DNA of 64,000 bases from assembly GCA_002498385.1 (NCBI GenBank), contig DAHH01000021.1, positions 1-64,000 on the forward strand. The letters run 5' to 3'. Below the pieces are notes generated by a model. It had not been told where the DNA came from. It made no database searches and saw only the letters and a list, made by a program, of their open reading frames with translations. A program made the position numbers and the translations under genes. Positions 1-8,446 of the stretch are shown one piece after another; the stretch's first letter is position 1, and each line of letters begins with the position of its first letter. This DNA comes from Methanobacterium sp. UBA410 (GTDB lineage Archaea; Methanobacteriota; Methanobacteria; Methanobacteriales; Methanobacteriaceae).

Positions 1-33
1 GGAGTTTTAAACGTTTTCAGCAGACAATTATAA
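1..33 (+). pseudogene. yjbQ: yjbQ 5' fragment (end of truncated gene)
   Basis: Frame 1 from base 1 reads GVLNVFSRQL and stops at TAA 31-33. The core GVLNVFSR matches the strand before the conserved His-Ser/Thr segment of YjbQ (UPF0047, secondary thiamine-phosphate synthase). It joins logically to [15 protein letters not shown] at 52036 onward. I infer that this is the 3' end of the 5' half of a yjbQ gene split by provirus insertion. The rest of the fragment lies left of the window, so only about 10 codons can be judged. Confidence 0.6.
13..26 (+). other. attL (left attachment site)
   Basis: The sequence GTTTTCAGCAGACA aligns with GTCTTCAGCAGGCA at 52039-52052. An identical 8-bp core, TTCAGCAG, lies at 16-23 and 52042-52049, which is the size of a tyrosine-recombinase overlap region. 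Both copies are in the same yjbQ reading frame (codons for VFSR). The flanking mismatches fall at third codon positions. Confidence 0.6.
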
Positions 34-177
34 TAAATGTTGAGTTTATCCCCCGTATTTATGCTGTTTTTAATATAAAAGGTATTACTAAAAATAAGGT
101 TGAAGATTGTTTTGTCCTGGAGTTGCAGCTGCAAAAAAAGATTTTATTTATTGTTTTTTTTAAGGGGGAAGTATTTT

Positions 178-321
178 TCATAAATTGGATAATCTCTTCT
201 TTTTTAAGTATTCGCGTTTGCAGTTTGTGCTGCAATATTTTTTTGTAGAGTGTTGTGTTTCAAATTTTCTTCCGCAGTTCTTGCAGGTCTTTGTGACTTT
301 ATTATATTGAAATTGAGTCAT
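178..321 (-). CDS. Small zinc-finger protein, 47 aa
   Basis: The ATG at 321 opens a 47-residue ORF starting MTQFQYNKV. It has Cys at 13, 16, 30 and 34 in a CxxC-x13-CxxxC pattern with the signature CKNCGRKF and KKYC. Such treble-clef or ribbon fingers are common in viral regulators. The same CxxCxRK...KYC pattern recurs in the 27-aa ORF at 37913-37996. It would be the first gene inside attL and could act in excision or regulation, but no function is shown. An operator-like palindrome and TATA box lie upstream. Confidence 0.6.
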   Translation of the reverse strand: MTQFQYNKVTKTCKNCGRKFETQHSTKKYCSTNCKREYLKKKRLSNL

Positions 322-373
322 GTTTTAACCTTTATGAAGGGAAAATATAAGTTTTTTTTCTTATTATTATAAG

Positions 374-405
374 TCATGATTAAACATGATGAATTATTCT
401 TATAT
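374..405 (-). promoter_or_regulatory. Promoter and operator-like palindrome of the 47-aa zinc-finger gene
   Basis: On the minus strand a TATA-like AATATATAAG lies around 396-405. The palindrome TCATGATTAAACATGA (374-389) falls just downstream, where transcription would start. The arms TCATG/CATGA around TTAA suggest binding of a dimeric repressor (inference). Confidence 0.4.
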
Positions 406-453
406 ATTGTCAGTACATAATCGGTATTTGCCTTATAAAAAGGCCACTTAGTT

Positions 454-526
454 TTGATGGATGGGAGAAAACAGGAAGTCACCTCTTTCACGTGTTTACC
501 CTTCTTTGTATCACTTCATCCATCAA
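454..526. repeat. Inverted repeat near the left provirus end
   Basis: TTGATGGATG (454-463) and CATCCATCAA (517-526) form a perfect 10-bp inverted repeat. The arm resembles GTTGATGGAGGGA of the inverted repeat at 50747-50800 beside the integrase. A 12-bp direct repeat, AAACCAAACTCC, also occurs at 569-580 and 50769-50780. These paired elements near both ends may be arm sites or terminators; their role is unknown. Confidence 0.45.
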
Positions 527-600
527 TAAACTCTTGGTAAATGTATTGTTTTTGCAATACTAGAAAGAAAACCAAACTCCAAAATTTTTTCACGAAACCT

Positions 601-652
601 AAAGCTGGCTAGCTGTTGATAATAGGTTGCAGTCAACAGCTAAACCAGCTTT
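601..652. repeat. Strong 17-bp hairpin
   Basis: AAAGCTGG (601-608) pairs with CCAGCTTT (645-652), and AGCTGTTGA (611-619) pairs with TCAACAGCT (633-641), separated by a small CT/AAA internal loop. The loop is 13 nt. A run of Ts appears about 20 nt downstream. It could be a terminator or a structured RNA element. The rest of 322-1104 has no convincing gene. Confidence 0.5.
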
Positions 653-960
653 ATATTCACGTAAGATTGCTTTACTTTTTTTATAGGTACATATAAACTT
701 TATTTCAAAAGAAAAGGATTAATTCTAAACTTTTTTTATGGATCCATTTGTAATTGCAAGAAAATTGTTCAAATAATATGGATATGTTTTATTGGTATTG
801 TAATTTTGTTTATTTTTGAGTTTAAAAGTTTGTTTGTCCTTATTTTTTTGTAAATTTTGAATTTAAGAGGTTTTCTTATTCATAATAAGAACTGAGGATA
901 AATTGTGGTATTTACGGGGTTTATAATCGAAAGTTTTAAGTTGGTAATTGTTTCATTTTA

Positions 961-983
961 GTATATAATTCACAAAAAGTGAA
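961..983 (+). promoter_or_regulatory. Candidate promoter of the TauE-like gene
   Basis: A TATA-like GTATATAA (961-968) is followed at once by the palindrome TTCAC-aaaaa-GTGAA (969-983). The gene starts at 1105, so the leader would be about 115 nt. The ribosome binding site is AGGAG at 1084-1088. Confidence 0.35.
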
Positions 984-1104
984 ATATTTCTTAACTTGGG
1001 TTTTGATGTCATTATGATAAGGAAGAAAAGTGTAAGAACTGTTAAAAAGGTTGTCTTAAAGATTCAAGGCGTTCAAAAAAAACAGGAGTTAAGTGGGTAA
1101 TTAA

Positions 1105-1911
1105 ATGCTGAGTACTACTTTAATTTTGCTTCCATTTATTGGATTTATCATAGGCCTGCTTGTAAGTACCCTTGGTGGAGGCGGTGGGGGATTATATGTA
1201 CCTATTTTAATCTTTTTAGGTGTAACTCCACAGGTGGCTGTTGCTACGTCTCTGGCAACTGTATTACCCACTACAGCTGTAGGCGCTTACAGTCATCACC
1301 GCATGGGTAATGTAGATGTGTATACGGGATTAGTTTTAGGAATCGGAGGGATAATAGGTACATTAATGGGAGCTTACCTTGCAAATATGATCCCATCTAC
1401 CATTCTAAAAGAAGCATTAGGTGTTCTGTTAATTATAACGACCATCCCTATGATAAGAAGAATACTGAAAGAACGTAAGACCGCGAATAAAGAAACTAAA
1501 AAACAGGGAAATAAAAAGATTGATGATAAAAAAACTGTAACACTTACAGGGGCTAAAAGGCTTGTAGCATCCTTTTTTGGAGTAGCAGGTGGAATACTTG
1601 CCGGAATTTTTGGAATAAGTGGAACACCACCAGTCCAGGCAGGCTTATACAGTTTAGGCCTACCTGCAATGATGGTTATAGGTACAACCATATTTGTACT
1701 TGTATTCAACTCCATAGCTGGAATAGGGGGCTATCTTCTGTTAGGAAGATTTGACCTGACATTAACACTGTTCCTTGCCAGTGGAACGGTTGTAGGTGCA
1801 TTTTTAGGGCCTAAATTACTTGGTAAAATTGATCAAGCAACTTTAGAAAGAGTTATACCTCCAATACTCGTATTTATTTCTCTTACCTTTGGTTTAACAT
1901 TAATACTGTAA
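1105..1911 (+). CDS. TauE/SafE family membrane permease
   Basis: This 268-residue integral membrane protein has about eight hydrophobic segments and an internal two-fold layout. The glycine-rich N-terminal signature STLGGGGGGLYVP is typical of TauE/SafE (sulfite exporter, DUF81) proteins, and so is the second-half GIFGISGTPPVQAG. A charged cytoplasmic loop (about residues 120-145) joins the halves. Family members move small anions such as sulfite, sulfoacetate or organic acids; the substrate here is unknown. It lies inside the proposed provirus, convergent with the lysis-type gene (20 bp apart), and would be a cargo gene. If attL were misplaced it would be an ordinary host gene. Confidence 0.85.
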   Translation: MLSTTLILLPFIGFIIGLLVSTLGGGGGGLYVPILIFLGVTPQVAVATSLATVLPTTAVGAYSHHRMGNVDVYTGLVLGIGGIIGTLMGAYLANMIPSTILKEALGVLLIITTIPMIRRILKERKTANKETKKQGNKKIDDKKTVTLTGAKRLVASFFGVAGGILAGIFGISGTPPVQAGLYSLGLPAMMVIGTTIFVLVFNSIAGIGGYLLLGRFDLTLTLFLASGTVVGAFLGPKLLGKIDQATLERVIPPILVFISLTFGLTLIL

Positions 1912-1930
1912 AAATTAAACCTTCCCTAAG

Positions 1931-2563
1931 TTAGTATGGTAGTTCCCTGTATGTTCCGTAGGTTTTTACAACGGTCCCGGCTATGGTTCCGATCTGGTCA
2001 TTGTTGTTTGAGGCATCCATGTTAACCCATCCACCATTTAGACAGGCTTGTACCCATGTGTGGCCTAATTGTCCATCTACTTTGAAGTTTACAAGGCCGT
2101 GAACGTACCTTGCAGGTATTCCTGCAGCCCTCAAAAGAGCAACTAAGAGATGTGAAAGATCTGTGCAATTTCCACCAGCTGCGGTTAACATTTTCAATGC
2201 TCCTAGTCGGGTGTTGTTGTAGAATACATAGTTTTTGGCATCTCTTACCCAGTTGAAGATGTTTGTTGCATTGTTTCCCAGGGCGGCTGCTTTTGCTATG
2301 ATGGCCGTGTTATCACTTTGACAGTTATTAGAAGGGCATATATAAGGTAGTAGTAGACTGTTGCAAGTTTTTGGTCCAGTCCAACCATCCACAACCAGGC
2401 CAACGGCTTTTTGGTAGGCTTCAGTGGCTTTTACAGTGTATGGACCGTAATCTCCGTCTATCTTTCCTGTGTAATAGCCGAGGTATTTGAGTCTTCTTTG
2501 ATCTGTTTTTACATCATCACCCGTGGAATTTAGTTTTAAATTACAATTTGTGCATGTTATCAT
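1931..2563 (-). CDS. Pseudomurein endoisopeptidase-like cell-wall hydrolase
   Basis: The protein has 210 residues. The N-terminus (about 15-75) is a peptidoglycan-binding-1-like domain with the repeat LKYLGYYTGKIDGDYG and VDGWTGPKT. The C-terminus is a transglutaminase-like cysteine peptidase with triad Cys133 (GGNCTD), His168 (LGHTW) and Asp183 (NMDAS). This resembles the C71 pseudomurein endoisopeptidases of methanogen viruses (PeiP, PeiW), which cut the Ala-Lys isopeptide bond, but the binding domain is PG_binding_1 rather than the pseudomurein-binding repeat. It is last in the late operon, as expected for lysis. Cleavage specificity is inferred. Confidence 0.8.
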   Translation of the reverse strand: MITCTNCNLKLNSTGDDVKTDQRRLKYLGYYTGKIDGDYGPYTVKATEAYQKAVGLVVDGWTGPKTCNSLLLPYICPSNNCQSDNTAIIAKAAALGNNATNIFNWVRDAKNYVFYNNTRLGALKMLTAAGGNCTDLSHLLVALLRAAGIPARYVHGLVNFKVDGQLGHTWVQACLNGGWVNMDASNNNDQIGTIAGTVVKTYGTYRELPY

Positions 2564-2735
2564 TTTATATACTCCTTTGATTCATTATAAGAAAAGGGTG
2601 GAAAATAGGAGGGAATGGCCGGTCTTTTTTTATGACTTAGTTACCAGTTGCTCCAGATGATCCAATGACTCATTTATCCTTGGTTAAAAAAAAGGCTGAT
2701 GCTAGTCCCCCTCATTATTCCACCCATAAAAAAGG

Positions 2736-3521
2736 TTATAAAGCTTTTAAGTCGGCCTGTAAGGTTTTCAAGTCAAAACCATCCGGTGATTTACCATTCT
2801 TGAGGAATTCTGTGTCGAGTATGGCCCAGGCTTCATCTACGTATTTGTCCCAGAATTTCCAGGTCATGAACTGGGCTTTACCCCATGTAATGACCCAGAG
2901 TCCTTCTTTTGTTACTTTAAGAATTTTAATTGTTCCATATCCTGAAGGGATTACACAGTGCCCGCCTTCTATCTCACTGTTTTTAGTTTGAACATCCCAA
3001 ATATCGCCGTTCTGGAATTGTTCCATGGCATAGGCCGGAACCATGAAACCTATATCAATTGCACTAAAAAGGTACTGGGCGATTTTAACTTCCTCATGGT
3101 CCTTACAGTTTAACTGGACAAAAGCCCCTATTTTATGCATTACACCATTTTTATCAGGTATCCCAACTTTTCTCCAATACTTCAGGACATCCCTTAGGCT
3201 ACATCCAACATCTGTTGATTCATCTCCTGGAACGTAGCCAGAAATGGCCTCATAAGTTTTTAATGCGTTATCATCAACAAACTCCGGCTTCTTCCCACCC
3301 TGAGTAAGCCAGATCATTAGCATGTGTATAGGTCCGGCAACCGCACAATCTCCAATGCTATTATTGAGGAACATTCCATAATCCACGAAAGCCTCATAAT
3401 CATTTGTGCTTTCCGGTGGTGTGGGTAGTACGGTTTTATCAATGTATCGGGCTAACTTTAAATCACGTTTATCTTCTTTGAATGGTAATTTACCGAGTTT
3501 TAATCCATTATAATCTTTCAT
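2736..3521 (-). CDS. Papain-like cysteine peptidase-like protein
   Basis: The protein has 261 residues. NNSIGDCAVAG places a candidate catalytic Cys at 59, GGHCV gives His188 and ITWG (211-214) follows at the distance of the third papain-type site. The GDCAxAG motif preceded by a hydrophobic strand is typical of papain-fold proteins found in phages and bacteria that lack assigned functions. It sits between the wall hydrolase and tail fibre genes, so it may be a tail-tip peptidase or second lytic enzyme. Residue assignment is by eye and activity is unproven. Confidence 0.55.
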   Translation of the reverse strand: MKDYNGLKLGKLPFKEDKRDLKLARYIDKTVLPTPPESTNDYEAFVDYGMFLNNSIGDCAVAGPIHMLMIWLTQGGKKPEFVDDNALKTYEAISGYVPGDESTDVGCSLRDVLKYWRKVGIPDKNGVMHKIGAFVQLNCKDHEEVKIAQYLFSAIDIGFMVPAYAMEQFQNGDIWDVQTKNSEIEGGHCVIPSGYGTIKILKVTKEGLWVITWGKAQFMTWKFWDKYVDEAWAILDTEFLKNGKSPDGFDLKTLQADLKAL

Positions 3522-3645
3522 TAAGTCATCTCCTTAATTTCTGTAAAAAATGCTTAAAAATAAAAAGCAAAACACTTCAAAAAACGCTCATAGCGGTAGC
3601 TAACTCACATGTTTAGTTCACCTCAAAAAAGAGAAATAAGTTAAA

Positions 3646-4236
3646 TTATCCGTAGTAGGGGACGATGTAAAGGGGCGCGCAGCCTATGGACCAGGCATAT
3701 AAGTCGCAAATGTTTATGGTGATCTCATTATCCCCCACCACTAACATTGAAGTAATCTCTACGGGCGGTCCTGACTGGATATAATGGTTGGAGTCATCAT
3801 AAGATGGGGAATTAAGGGTTCCCTTGGAAGTTGTAACCTGAATATAATCATCCGCCCATATCGTATCATTAGGTGTGTTCTGGCATGACTGCATTAAATA
3901 AACCCTGGCTTTACCATCCCAGTTAAAGTTGAAGGTTCCTAAGTTAACTACCTCATATTGATAGTTAACATCTCTAAGGAATCCATCTGTAACTTTTACA
4001 CAATTTGATGATGTCACTCCACCTTTAACTGCAATATACTCACCAGTTCGTGTTCGTGTTACAAGTACGGTGTCTCCCACATTTATACTTGAATTTCCAT
4101 GAATTGCAAGGGTACCATCTGGCAGCCGGTGAACCAGAACCTTATCTCCAATTGAAGGAGCGTTTCCTGGAGGTATGGCAACTTTTTCACCATTCTGGGT
4201 GGTGTAGACAATTGAATTATCTCCTTGTGAAGTCAT
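3646..4236 (-). CDS. Virion or tail-tip protein with two short beta repeats
   Basis: The protein has 196 residues. Two similar segments, IGDKVLVHRLPDGTLAIHG (about 29-47) and VGDTVLVTRTRTGEYIAVKG (about 53-72), look like small SH3/OB-type beta repeats. A beta-sandwich-like region follows, with Cys pairs near 79, 118, 177 and 186. It starts 5 bp after the 777-aa tail protein and must be cotranslated with it. No family is recognised. Position suggests a fibre or tip component. Confidence 0.55.
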   Translation of the reverse strand: MTSQGDNSIVYTTQNGEKVAIPPGNAPSIGDKVLVHRLPDGTLAIHGNSSINVGDTVLVTRTRTGEYIAVKGGVTSSNCVKVTDGFLRDVNYQYEVVNLGTFNFNWDGKARVYLMQSCQNTPNDTIWADDYIQVTTSKGTLNSPSYDDSNHYIQSGPPVEITSMLVVGDNEITINICDLYAWSIGCAPLYIVPYYG

Positions 4237-4241
4237 CCTTT

Positions 4242-6575
4242 TTAACCTCCAAGGTTTCGGGCGTTAACTGTTCCAGGTTCGTTCACCGGCTGCACTGTTA
4301 CACCATTCTTTCCCACATCCGTAACCACGGCAGTAAACGGTGCATACTCTTTAACTGCGTACTTTGCAATGCTATTTACGGCTTCATAGTCACTTAAAGG
4401 GCCAATTATGGAACGATCAGTTGTTGCAACTATCGTGGTTGTACGGTCTGCAGAATCCCCGTTTAAGGTTATAGCAGTTATGACAAAAGTCATTCCTCGG
4501 AGTTTATAATGATCTGGGAAGTAAACGGGTTGGCCCATTTCACAATCAGGGAATCGGCTTAAAACAATTGTTGCTGTGAAAATAGGTTTGGAATGTAGGT
4601 TTAACTCATTTTGTACCTTTGCATTTAAATCTGATTGGTTTGTTATTGTTGAGTCTTGTATTGGCTCCCCTGTTTGCACACCGTAACCAGGCCAGATTAA
4701 ACCAGTGTCTGGGTCTGTCCAACCGTTTATACTGGCCGTATCCTGAAGATGAGTCGTTATATTATTATTTTCTCCAGCAGTACCGGTCAAATTATTTACA
4801 AGGTTTTCACTGTTTTCTTCAACCTCTAAACTTAACATCCGTGGATTATCTTTTAAAATACTAATTCCTATGCTCGTGTCTGGAACATCTGTGTAAAAGA
4901 TTCTAAGAAGGCCCTTTTTATCAATAAACCAGTTAACATTTTTACCCAGTACCCTACTAACCAAAGCCAATAAGTCATTTAAGGCAGCTGCTCGTGTATC
5001 CCAGTTACCCCCGAAGCCTTTAAAGACATTGTTTTGGTTTACAATTCCTGTTACTGTTATGTCCACGCAGGGCCCTAGTTCAACGCCCATTCCGTCCAGA
5101 ATCATGTCCAATAACTGGTAGGAGGTGTAGCTGGTGGGATTGGATTCTACGCAAGCTAGTGTGAAGGGTTGTGATATGAGTTTGGATCCTGTGTCTCGTC
5201 CGGTTATGGTCCAGGTTCTTTCGCTGTCAACATTACTGTCTTTTACATCCTGGATAGCACCTGAATAAAATCCGTCTTTATCACCATAACGTTCCTTAAA
5301 TGTTATACCTTGACCAGTCATTAAGATTAAATCATCTGCTGTTAAATAGGACACATCAAATGTGGAGGCAGCATCATTACCCCTCTTTTCAATATTGAAA
5401 TTCTCCAAACCTGCATATTCCACGCCGTCAACTTCAAAAACGATGTCATCGTCTGGTTTGGGTGCGCTCATAGGACTATCGCCTAGAACGTTTCCCTGAA
5501 CCATTATATTTTCAGTGGCTGAAACATATCGAGTTTCACTCCAGGCGCCCAGGGTTCCAGTGGCTGGTGGGGTTGCTGTTGGAATGACGTTTAGTTCATC
5601 AAACATGTCGGGATCGTAAGAAAGGAAACGGATCGTGGTTCCGGTGGGATAAGTGGAATTAGTGACGTTTAATACTTGGTTGCCGTTGACGTTGACTATA
5701 AAACCTGTAGTCGTGGTTGTAATTTGGATGTTATACCAAACACCAGGTGAAAAGGTATAATTACGTGAAGCTATGGACGAACTGTTTCCATTGGTGGATA
5801 AATATGCTGCTATGTGATCAGAGTAAATCAGGAATAAATTCCCATTTTCGTAACCATTACCCCCTGCGTCTGCAGTGATACCGCGTAATAAGATACCTCC
5901 CCAGTTGGATCCACTTGTACGTTGTATTCGGAAAGTATAATTTTTGGGGGAACCATCATCAAGAAAGTGGATTTTTATTCCACCTTTCACACCACTTCCA
6001 GATTGAGTGTATGCACCAGGATTTGTCCAAGTTCCTGCTACAACAGTCCAATCTGAAATATTATCCATTGAATTATAAAATGCAGGAACATTATCTGGAT
6101 CTGCTGTTGTTGTGGCATTTAAATTACCACAGTAAGCTTTTATGATGGTTAATGTTGGACTTCCTGGTAAATCTGGAATTTTAACAAAGAAATCTGCATG
6201 ATCCCCAGCAACTACATCCTTAAAAGAGTAATCCAGTTTTCTCCCATCCAATGTTGCAAACCGTATATCCCCAAAATCACTTCGCATGTAACCTGAAACA
6301 TAAGGGATTGTGATAACAACAGGATAATTAACTAAATCCCCATCGGTGGATCCAGGTTGTTTATATAATGCAACATGAGGCCATTCAGGATAAATGATTC
6401 CTTTGTGGGTATTAACAGGAGTTACAGTTCCTGGAGGATTATTTGCCTGGAATGGCAGCCAACTTCCCTGTTCAACACGCCTCTTGATTATTCCATTGTC
6501 CAAGCGGTAGGGTCTGTTTGGGTTTAAACCTGTACTGGTTGGCTGGTAGTCGGGTGAAACTCCAACGTTTATCAA
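4242..6575 (-). CDS. Tail-tip protein: DUF2341 + lectin-like + tail hub domains
   Basis: The protein has 777 residues. Residues about 82-155 match the DUF2341 pattern (YPVVITIP, FGDIRFAT, ADFFVKIP). Residues about 165-345 resemble a concanavalin/LamG-like beta sandwich. From about 380 the sequence changes to a tail hub or baseplate-like part (VFEVDGVEY, GITFKERYGDKDGFYSGAIQDV) as found in distal siphovirus proteins. DUF2341 often accompanies carbohydrate-binding modules, so this is a likely receptor-binding tip. The fusion of adhesin modules N-terminal to a hub domain is notable. Domain borders are estimates. Confidence 0.65.
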   Translation of the reverse strand: MINVGVSPDYQPTSTGLNPNRPYRLDNGIIKRRVEQGSWLPFQANNPPGTVTPVNTHKGIIYPEWPHVALYKQPGSTDGDLVNYPVVITIPYVSGYMRSDFGDIRFATLDGRKLDYSFKDVVAGDHADFFVKIPDLPGSPTLTIIKAYCGNLNATTTADPDNVPAFYNSMDNISDWTVVAGTWTNPGAYTQSGSGVKGGIKIHFLDDGSPKNYTFRIQRTSGSNWGGILLRGITADAGGNGYENGNLFLIYSDHIAAYLSTNGNSSSIASRNYTFSPGVWYNIQITTTTTGFIVNVNGNQVLNVTNSTYPTGTTIRFLSYDPDMFDELNVIPTATPPATGTLGAWSETRYVSATENIMVQGNVLGDSPMSAPKPDDDIVFEVDGVEYAGLENFNIEKRGNDAASTFDVSYLTADDLILMTGQGITFKERYGDKDGFYSGAIQDVKDSNVDSERTWTITGRDTGSKLISQPFTLACVESNPTSYTSYQLLDMILDGMGVELGPCVDITVTGIVNQNNVFKGFGGNWDTRAAALNDLLALVSRVLGKNVNWFIDKKGLLRIFYTDVPDTSIGISILKDNPRMLSLEVEENSENLVNNLTGTAGENNNITTHLQDTASINGWTDPDTGLIWPGYGVQTGEPIQDSTITNQSDLNAKVQNELNLHSKPIFTATIVLSRFPDCEMGQPVYFPDHYKLRGMTFVITAITLNGDSADRTTTIVATTDRSIIGPLSDYEAVNSIAKYAVKEYAPFTAVVTDVGKNGVTVQPVNEPGTVNARNLGG

Positions 6576-6588
6576 TTTAAAAACCCCC

Positions 6589-7416
6589 TTATCCCATTAC
6601 TGTTCTTAACATAGCCATTTCTGTTGCACAAGCCGATGTTCCACCACTTAAAGCCAGGAAACCAAGACAACCACAGTTACTACCACTATCAACAGGTAAC
6701 TGTGTGAATCCATCCCATTCGATAATAGAGTTTGCGTTTACGGTTGGTATCATGGCCAATGGTTTATATAAGAATAGATCAATACTTCCTGTTCCTGTAG
6801 CGCTTATATTCACATTTGTTATACTTGAAACACCACTATCTCCAGCAGCTAAAGGCAAACATGGAGTTGCAAGTGGCATCATTTTAGGAGCTGCCAAAGA
6901 CGCTGCAAACGCCCCTGTATTGGTACTATGGCCTGTTCCCTGATCTGAACTAGCAGGATTATAAGTAACTGTAACCGTTGGTGTTACACTCGAAAGAGCT
7001 GTATTCACTGCACAACCTATCTGAACGCCTTTCCCATCTATATAACGTGTAAGTGAAGGCATTGTGATCGCTCCAGGACTTGAAGCTATGGAATAATTGG
7101 CAAGCCAGAGCACATCAATTAAAAGAAGTGCTGCAATCCCCGCATTTGAGGGAACTGAAACTCCACATTTAAGGAGGTATTTATCGTTTGAACCTGGGCT
7201 TGTAAGTGGTATTGCTCCTGCGTCGGTTTCATTCATAATACCTCCATTGTTTCCTGCTGTTCCAACCATTGGGCCGGGGCTTCCTGCACTTCGTAAAAGG
7301 GATAACCAGTTTCCAGCTGCGGCGGGTGTTATGTTTGTATTTTTTATATATATTGGGTCGTCTGCTCCACCGTTTGCTCTTGCGTTTATTATTCCATCAT
7401 AATTCGTTATCGATAT
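6589..7416 (-). CDS. Virion structural protein with probable non-AUG start
   Basis: The only in-frame ATG/GTG/TTG start gives 226 residues from 7269. However, 49 further in-frame codons upstream (ISITNYDGIINARANGG...) read like real protein. They begin at an ATA codon at 7416, seven nt after the SD-like GGGGAG at 7424-7429. No standard start exists between the upstream TAG and 7269. The protein is rich in Ala, Ser and Thr, with beta-strand character and a Cys-Gly-Cys segment near the C-terminus. It lies between tail proteins and is probably a fibre or tip subunit. The homing endonuclease gene ends 2 bp before this start and may have disturbed it. Confidence 0.55.
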   Translation of the reverse strand: MSITNYDGIINARANGGADDPIYIKNTNITPAAAGNWLSLLRSAGSPGPMVGTAGNNGGIMNETDAGAIPLTSPGSNDKYLLKCGVSVPSNAGIAALLLIDVLWLANYSIASSPGAITMPSLTRYIDGKGVQIGCAVNTALSSVTPTVTVTYNPASSDQGTGHSTNTGAFAASLAAPKMMPLATPCLPLAAGDSGVSSITNVNISATGTGSIDLFLYKPLAMIPTVNANSIIEWDGFTQLPVDSGSNCGCLGFLALSGGTSACATEMAMLRTVMG

Positions 7417-7417
7417 T

Positions 7418-8014
7418 TTAACACTCCCCTATTGCTTTTTTAGTTAAATCATGGATTAAAGAAGCAGTAATTGGATCTTGATAATATCCTAATGATTTCC
7501 AATTCCGGTTAAAAGAAATCCTACATTGCCAAGGTCTTCCTTCAGGATTCCCTCTTTTATCAAAGGTTGCTCCAGGATGTTTACCATATTTGGCTTTACT
7601 CATTTTTTCAATAGTTTTTTTAGGGTGTCTTCGTCCCCACATGGAATTATTTCCCCCTTTATGTGATTTACTCATTTTTTTTCGAGTTTCTTCTGAAAAA
7701 CGGCCATGAGATCCGCCTTCTCTTATATTATAACCCCATTTATCCACACTTGAATTATAATATATTATATAAAATTTTTCAAGAAGATTTAAATGGTTTT
7801 GATTTGTTATTTTTTGTTCTATGACTTTCCATGAAAAGTTTTCTTTTCCATATTTTTTTATAGCCATTTCTATTGCAGAATTAGGATGGGGCTTAGAATG
7901 GTGTTCATTTTTACGTTGTGGCCATTTTTGGATTGTTTGACCTACATAACATTTTCCATTTATCTTATTTTTGACTACATAGATCAACCCATTTACCTCG
8001 GTATTATTCGCCAT
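7418..8014 (-). CDS. GIY-YIG homing endonuclease
   Basis: The protein has 198 residues. The GIY-YIG core GLIYVVKNKINGKCYVGQT lies at 9-27, with a conserved Arg-rich helix (WPQRKNEH) after it and a Glu near 79 in the expected helix. Two NUMOD3-like segments follow (SEETRKKMSKSHKG and the KTIEKMSKAK region). An AP2-like tail (WQCRISFNRNWKSLGYYQD) completes a DNA-binding array. It is free-standing, with no intron boundaries seen, and is inserted between tail genes in the late operon. Such enzymes cut alleles lacking the insertion and spread by repair. Confidence 0.9.
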   Translation of the reverse strand: MANNTEVNGLIYVVKNKINGKCYVGQTIQKWPQRKNEHHSKPHPNSAIEMAIKKYGKENFSWKVIEQKITNQNHLNLLEKFYIIYYNSSVDKWGYNIREGGSHGRFSEETRKKMSKSHKGGNNSMWGRRHPKKTIEKMSKAKYGKHPGATFDKRGNPEGRPWQCRISFNRNWKSLGYYQDPITASLIHDLTKKAIGEC

Positions 8015-8068
8015 CTTTCTCAGCTCCTTAAAATCAGTTTCCAGAAAAAAAAGTAAAAAAATAATAGT

Positions 8069-8446
8069 TTAGTTTAAGTAGGTTGCTGTGACTTTTATTC
8101 CACAGAGAAAGTTTCCTTCATCCGCATAATCAGGAACATCCAATTTAACATAAATCTTTTTATATGTACCATAAGGAATAGAGTCAATTGTGATTTTATT
8201 AGAATATCCAACCTCATTTAAGCTTAATTCAACGTATTTATATGATTCTGCGCTTGCATCTCTCATACTGTTAGGTATAAGGCTTGAATCCACTGGATAA
8301 GTTTGAATAACTACATTGGATAAGTCATTTACGTCACTGCCAACCTGGATAATTTGATCGCCTGTTTCAGTGTTCGCATATACACTTTGAAAAAGAAGAT
8401 TAGAAATAGGATTCCCAGCATCATCCAAAACATAAAAAGGGTCCAT
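8069..8446 (-). CDS. Hypothetical tail protein, 125 aa
   Basis: This small beta-rich protein shows no recognised motif. Its start codon shares bases with the stop of the 446-aa gene upstream (8446), so the two are translationally coupled. Placement among tail-tip genes suggests a structural role. Confidence 0.5.
   Translation of the reverse strand: MDPFYVLDDAGNPISNLLFQSVYANTETGDQIIQVGSDVNDLSNVVIQTYPVDSSLIPNSMRDASAESYKYVELSLNEVGYSNKITIDSIPYGTYKKIYVKLDVPDYADEGNFLCGIKVTATYLN

Noticed and set aside
1105..1911. Placing the left provirus border at about 1915, with the permease as a host gene
   Set aside because: Bases 1-24 match the missing half of yjbQ in frame and in core sequence, which puts the border further left. 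Kept as an alternative.
7418..8446. Group I intron around the GIY-YIG gene
   Set aside because: No split reading frame or intron core was seen; the flanking ORFs are separate genes, so the endonuclease seems free-standing.
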